From positions 3,534,001 to 3,598,000 of the forward strand of contig NZ_CP160403.1 in NCBI RefSeq assembly GCF_040782645.1: a DNA stretch of 64,000 nucleotides, written 5' to 3'. The notes below the pieces were generated by a model, which saw nothing but the letters and a program-made list of their open reading frames with translations, did no database searches and was not told the origin of the DNA. A program made the translations under genes and the position numbers. The DNA comes from Streptomyces sp. HUAS ZL42. Lineage in GTDB: Bacteria > Actinomycetota > Actinomycetes > Streptomycetales > Streptomycetaceae. Positions 62,368 through 64,000 of the stretch are shown here, piece by piece; positions within the stretch are counted from its first letter, which is position 1; each line of letters begins with the position of its first letter.

Positions 62368-63047
62368 GAGCCCGAGCCTTTCGCTTCGTCCGACTCTCCG
62401 GCGCCGGCCGGGACCAGCCCGCGCTCACGGGCGTAGTCCTCGAGCATGCCGCGCAGTTGACGGCGGCCCCGGTGCAGCCGGGACATCACCGTACCGATGG
62501 GTGTCCCCATGATGTCCGCGATCTCCTTGTACGCAAAGCCCTCAACGTCCGCGAGATACACGGCGATGCGGAACTCCTCGGGGATCGCCTGCAGTGCTTC
62601 CTTCACGTCCGAGTCGGGCAGGTGGTCGAGCGCCTGCGACTCCGCGGAGCGCAGACCGGTCGACATGTGCGACTCGGCGCGGGCGAGCTGCCAGTCCTCG
62701 ATCTCCTCGGCCGCGCTGCGCTGGGGTTCACGCTGCTTCTTGCGGTACGAGTTGATGAAGGTGTTGGTGAGGATCCGGTACAGCCACGCCTTGAGGTTGG
62801 TGCCTTCGCGGAACTGGTGGAAGGACGCGTACGCCTTGGCGTACGTCTCCTGCACCAGGTCCTCGGCGTCCGCCGGGTTGCGCGTCATGCGCAGGGCGGC
62901 CGAGTACATCTGGTCGAGGAATTCGAGCGCGTCCCGCTCGAAGCGCGCGCTTCGCTCCGCGCTCGACTCCGCGCTGTTGCCCTGGCCCTCGGGCTGCTCC
63001 GCCTGGCCGTGTTCGGTCCCTGCGTCGGTCCCAGTGACCGGACCCAC
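62364..63047 (-). CDS. sigR: ECF sigma factor SigR of the thiol-oxidative-stress response
   Basis: 227 residues from GTG 63047, exactly the S. coelicolor SigR length. Region 2 is [20 protein letters not shown] and [16 protein letters not shown]; region 4 is [20 protein letters not shown] and [20 protein letters not shown]. It directs RNA polymerase to GGAAT-N18-GTT promoters of thiol-redox genes. A longer in-frame start, ATG 63212 ([13 protein letters not shown]), adds exactly 55 residues, equal to the known unstable SigR' form made from the SigR-dependent promoter. The rsrA start overlaps its stop codon. Confidence 0.96.
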   Translation of the reverse strand: MGPVTGTDAGTEHGQAEQPEGQGNSAESSAERSARFERDALEFLDQMYSAALRMTRNPADAEDLVQETYAKAYASFHQFREGTNLKAWLYRILTNTFINSYRKKQREPQRSAAEEIEDWQLARAESHMSTGLRSAESQALDHLPDSDVKEALQAIPEEFRIAVYLADVEGFAYKEIADIMGTPIGTVMSRLHRGRRQLRGMLEDYARERGLVPAGAGESDEAKGSGS

Positions 63048-63271
63048 CTCCTCAAGATTCCGGGCCGGACCGAAACCGGTCCCGCTCGAATCGGAGGATA
63101 GACGACGATCCGGTCCGTCCGCCGCCCGAATGGACGTGGCCTTCGCCGCGTGCAGCACCGTCCAGTCCAGGTCAGTGCGGCTGCTGCGGCTCGGGCAAAT
63201 GGTCGAACCCATGCGGCGGACTTCCTCTCCCACGACGTCGGTGCCGGTGTTTCAGCACTTCTGTCGGCCTC

Positions 63272-63297
63272 AACAGAGGCCCGGCCCGCAACATTCC
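63272..63297 (-). promoter_or_regulatory. SigR-type autoregulatory promoter (sigRp2)
   Basis: On the minus strand GGAAT (63293-63297) and GTT (63272-63274) are separated by exactly 18 bases, the SigR consensus. It lies 60 bp above the ATG of the long SigR' form, so that form is made from this stress-induced transcript. Confidence 0.9.
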
Positions 63298-63304
63298 CGA
63301 CCCT

Positions 63305-63937
63305 TTACCCCAGTGACCCGGCCCACGTCACAACCGCTTCGGTGACGATCGCCACCGCCTGCTCCTGCGTGAGCTCCGCCCGCTTCGGCACGGCGAAGCC
63401 GTGGTCGCCGTACGGCACCTCGACGAGTTCGTAGGCCCCCTCCGGGAACTCCTCGGGCCTCCCGAACGGGTCGTTCCCCCCTTGGACGACGAGCGTGGGC
63501 GCTCCGGCCCCCAGCAACTCGTCGGCCCGGGACTTCTCGGGCCTGCCGGGCGGATGGAGCGGGAAGCTGAGGGCGAGGACGGCGTGCGCGCCCAGTTCGA
63601 CGGCGGTACGACAGGCGACACGGGCCCCGGCACTGCGCCCACCGGAGATCACGGGCAACCCGGGCTTGGCGAGCGCCGGCCACAGCCCCCGCCACCCGAC
63701 GTCGAGCGTCCCGGGCGCGGGCGCCACCTTCTTCCCGGCCACCCGCCAGGGCTGCTCGACGAGGGCGACGGTGACGCCGTGCCCGGGGAGGTCGTGTGCG
63801 AGCGCTTGAAGATCACGGGCCTCGATGCCTCCACCGGCACCGTGGCCGACGGCGAGGACGAGTGCGGCCTTCCGGGCGGGATGCCAGGTGATACGGGCGC
63901 TCCCGGCGTCGGTCTCGACAGTCTCGGTACGGGTCAC
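63305..63937 (-). CDS. Alpha/beta hydrolase (Tex30/KANL3-like)
   Basis: 210 residues from GTG 63937. The fold begins with ALVLAVGHGAGGG, the nucleophile elbow is GGRSAGARVA near residue 100, and the C-terminus has LVVQGGNDPFG (acid) and GDHGFAVP (His), giving a Ser-Asp-His triad typical of dienelactone-hydrolase-like enzymes. Substrate unknown. It lies upstream of sigR on the same strand, and the sigRp2 promoter starts just inside the gap after its stop codon. Confidence 0.88.
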   Translation of the reverse strand: MTRTETVETDAGSARITWHPARKAALVLAVGHGAGGGIEARDLQALAHDLPGHGVTVALVEQPWRVAGKKVAPAPGTLDVGWRGLWPALAKPGLPVISGGRSAGARVACRTAVELGAHAVLALSFPLHPPGRPEKSRADELLGAGAPTLVVQGGNDPFGRPEEFPEGAYELVEVPYGDHGFAVPKRAELTQEQAVAIVTEAVVTWAGSLG

Positions 63938-64000
63938 AAAACCACCGTAATCACATGGCCGTCAGGCGGCGGACCCAACGCCCGGTCAGCCTCAGAACAA

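Overview
The window is high-GC actinobacterial chromosome. Codon use, GTG/TTG starts, a WhiB protein, an SigR/RsrA pair, sodN, the das cluster and an epi-isozizaene synthase/CYP170A1 pair all point to Streptomyces. From memory, gene content and order match the S. coelicolor stretch around SCO5216 (sigR) to SCO5261 (malic enzyme), read in the opposite orientation. This is core-arm chromosome: I see no prophage, transposase, CRISPR array, tRNA or rRNA.

Left part (1-14,300). The window opens inside a putative NTP-dependent conflict/stress operon on the minus strand: Trypco1 protein, then a trypsin-VMAP-type protein, then the start of a MoxR-type AAA ATPase cut by the window edge. Next come a DUF4097-PadR operon, a two-gene Clp_N/HTH operon with twin operators and a leaderless promoter, a zinc-binding dehydrogenase, malic enzyme, a polar amino-acid ABC transporter (lipoprotein, permease, ATPase), a methyltransferase and a CGNR zinc-finger regulator.

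Middle left (13,851-31,722). The divergent sodX-sodN pair (Ni superoxide dismutase) is followed by a VOC protein, an ECF sigma factor with its YciI partner, a DHFR-like reductase divergent from a TetR, a GNAT, a stand-alone family 2B encapsulin shell, a PLP deaminase, a 944-residue LAL-type LuxR regulator, a CPA1 antiporter, a UBP zinc-finger protein, an anti-sigma/sigma pair of the SigB/SigH type, a lipid kinase and wblE (whiB1 type). A MITE-like 111-bp inverted-repeat element lies upstream of the PLP deaminase.

Middle right (31,942-46,879). A PdtaS-like sensor kinase and a TetR precede the chitobiose/N-acetylglucosamine module: nagB, dasD, dasC, dasB, dasA and the GntR master regulator dasR, with several DasR-type operators (dre). 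Behind dasR lies a perfect-period 88-bp tandem array, then cstA-ybdD and a DUF3311-mctP symporter operon for small carboxylates.

Right part (46,880-64,000). Class Ia ribonucleotide reductase nrdAB sits behind tandem NrdR-type boxes and a cobalamin riboswitch. A sedolisin protease, a lipoprotein and a small membrane protein lie between nrdB and the AraC-type gene expected next to it. Then follow the albaflavenone pair (epi-isozizaene synthase, CYP170A1), peptide deformylase, a TPR protein, an HD/HD-GYP pair, the thiol-oxidative-stress switch sigR-rsrA with its own SigR-type promoter, and an alpha/beta hydrolase.

A recurring oddity is that the 3' ends of dasR, nrdB, rsrA and, in diverged form, dasD appear duplicated just downstream of the gene.
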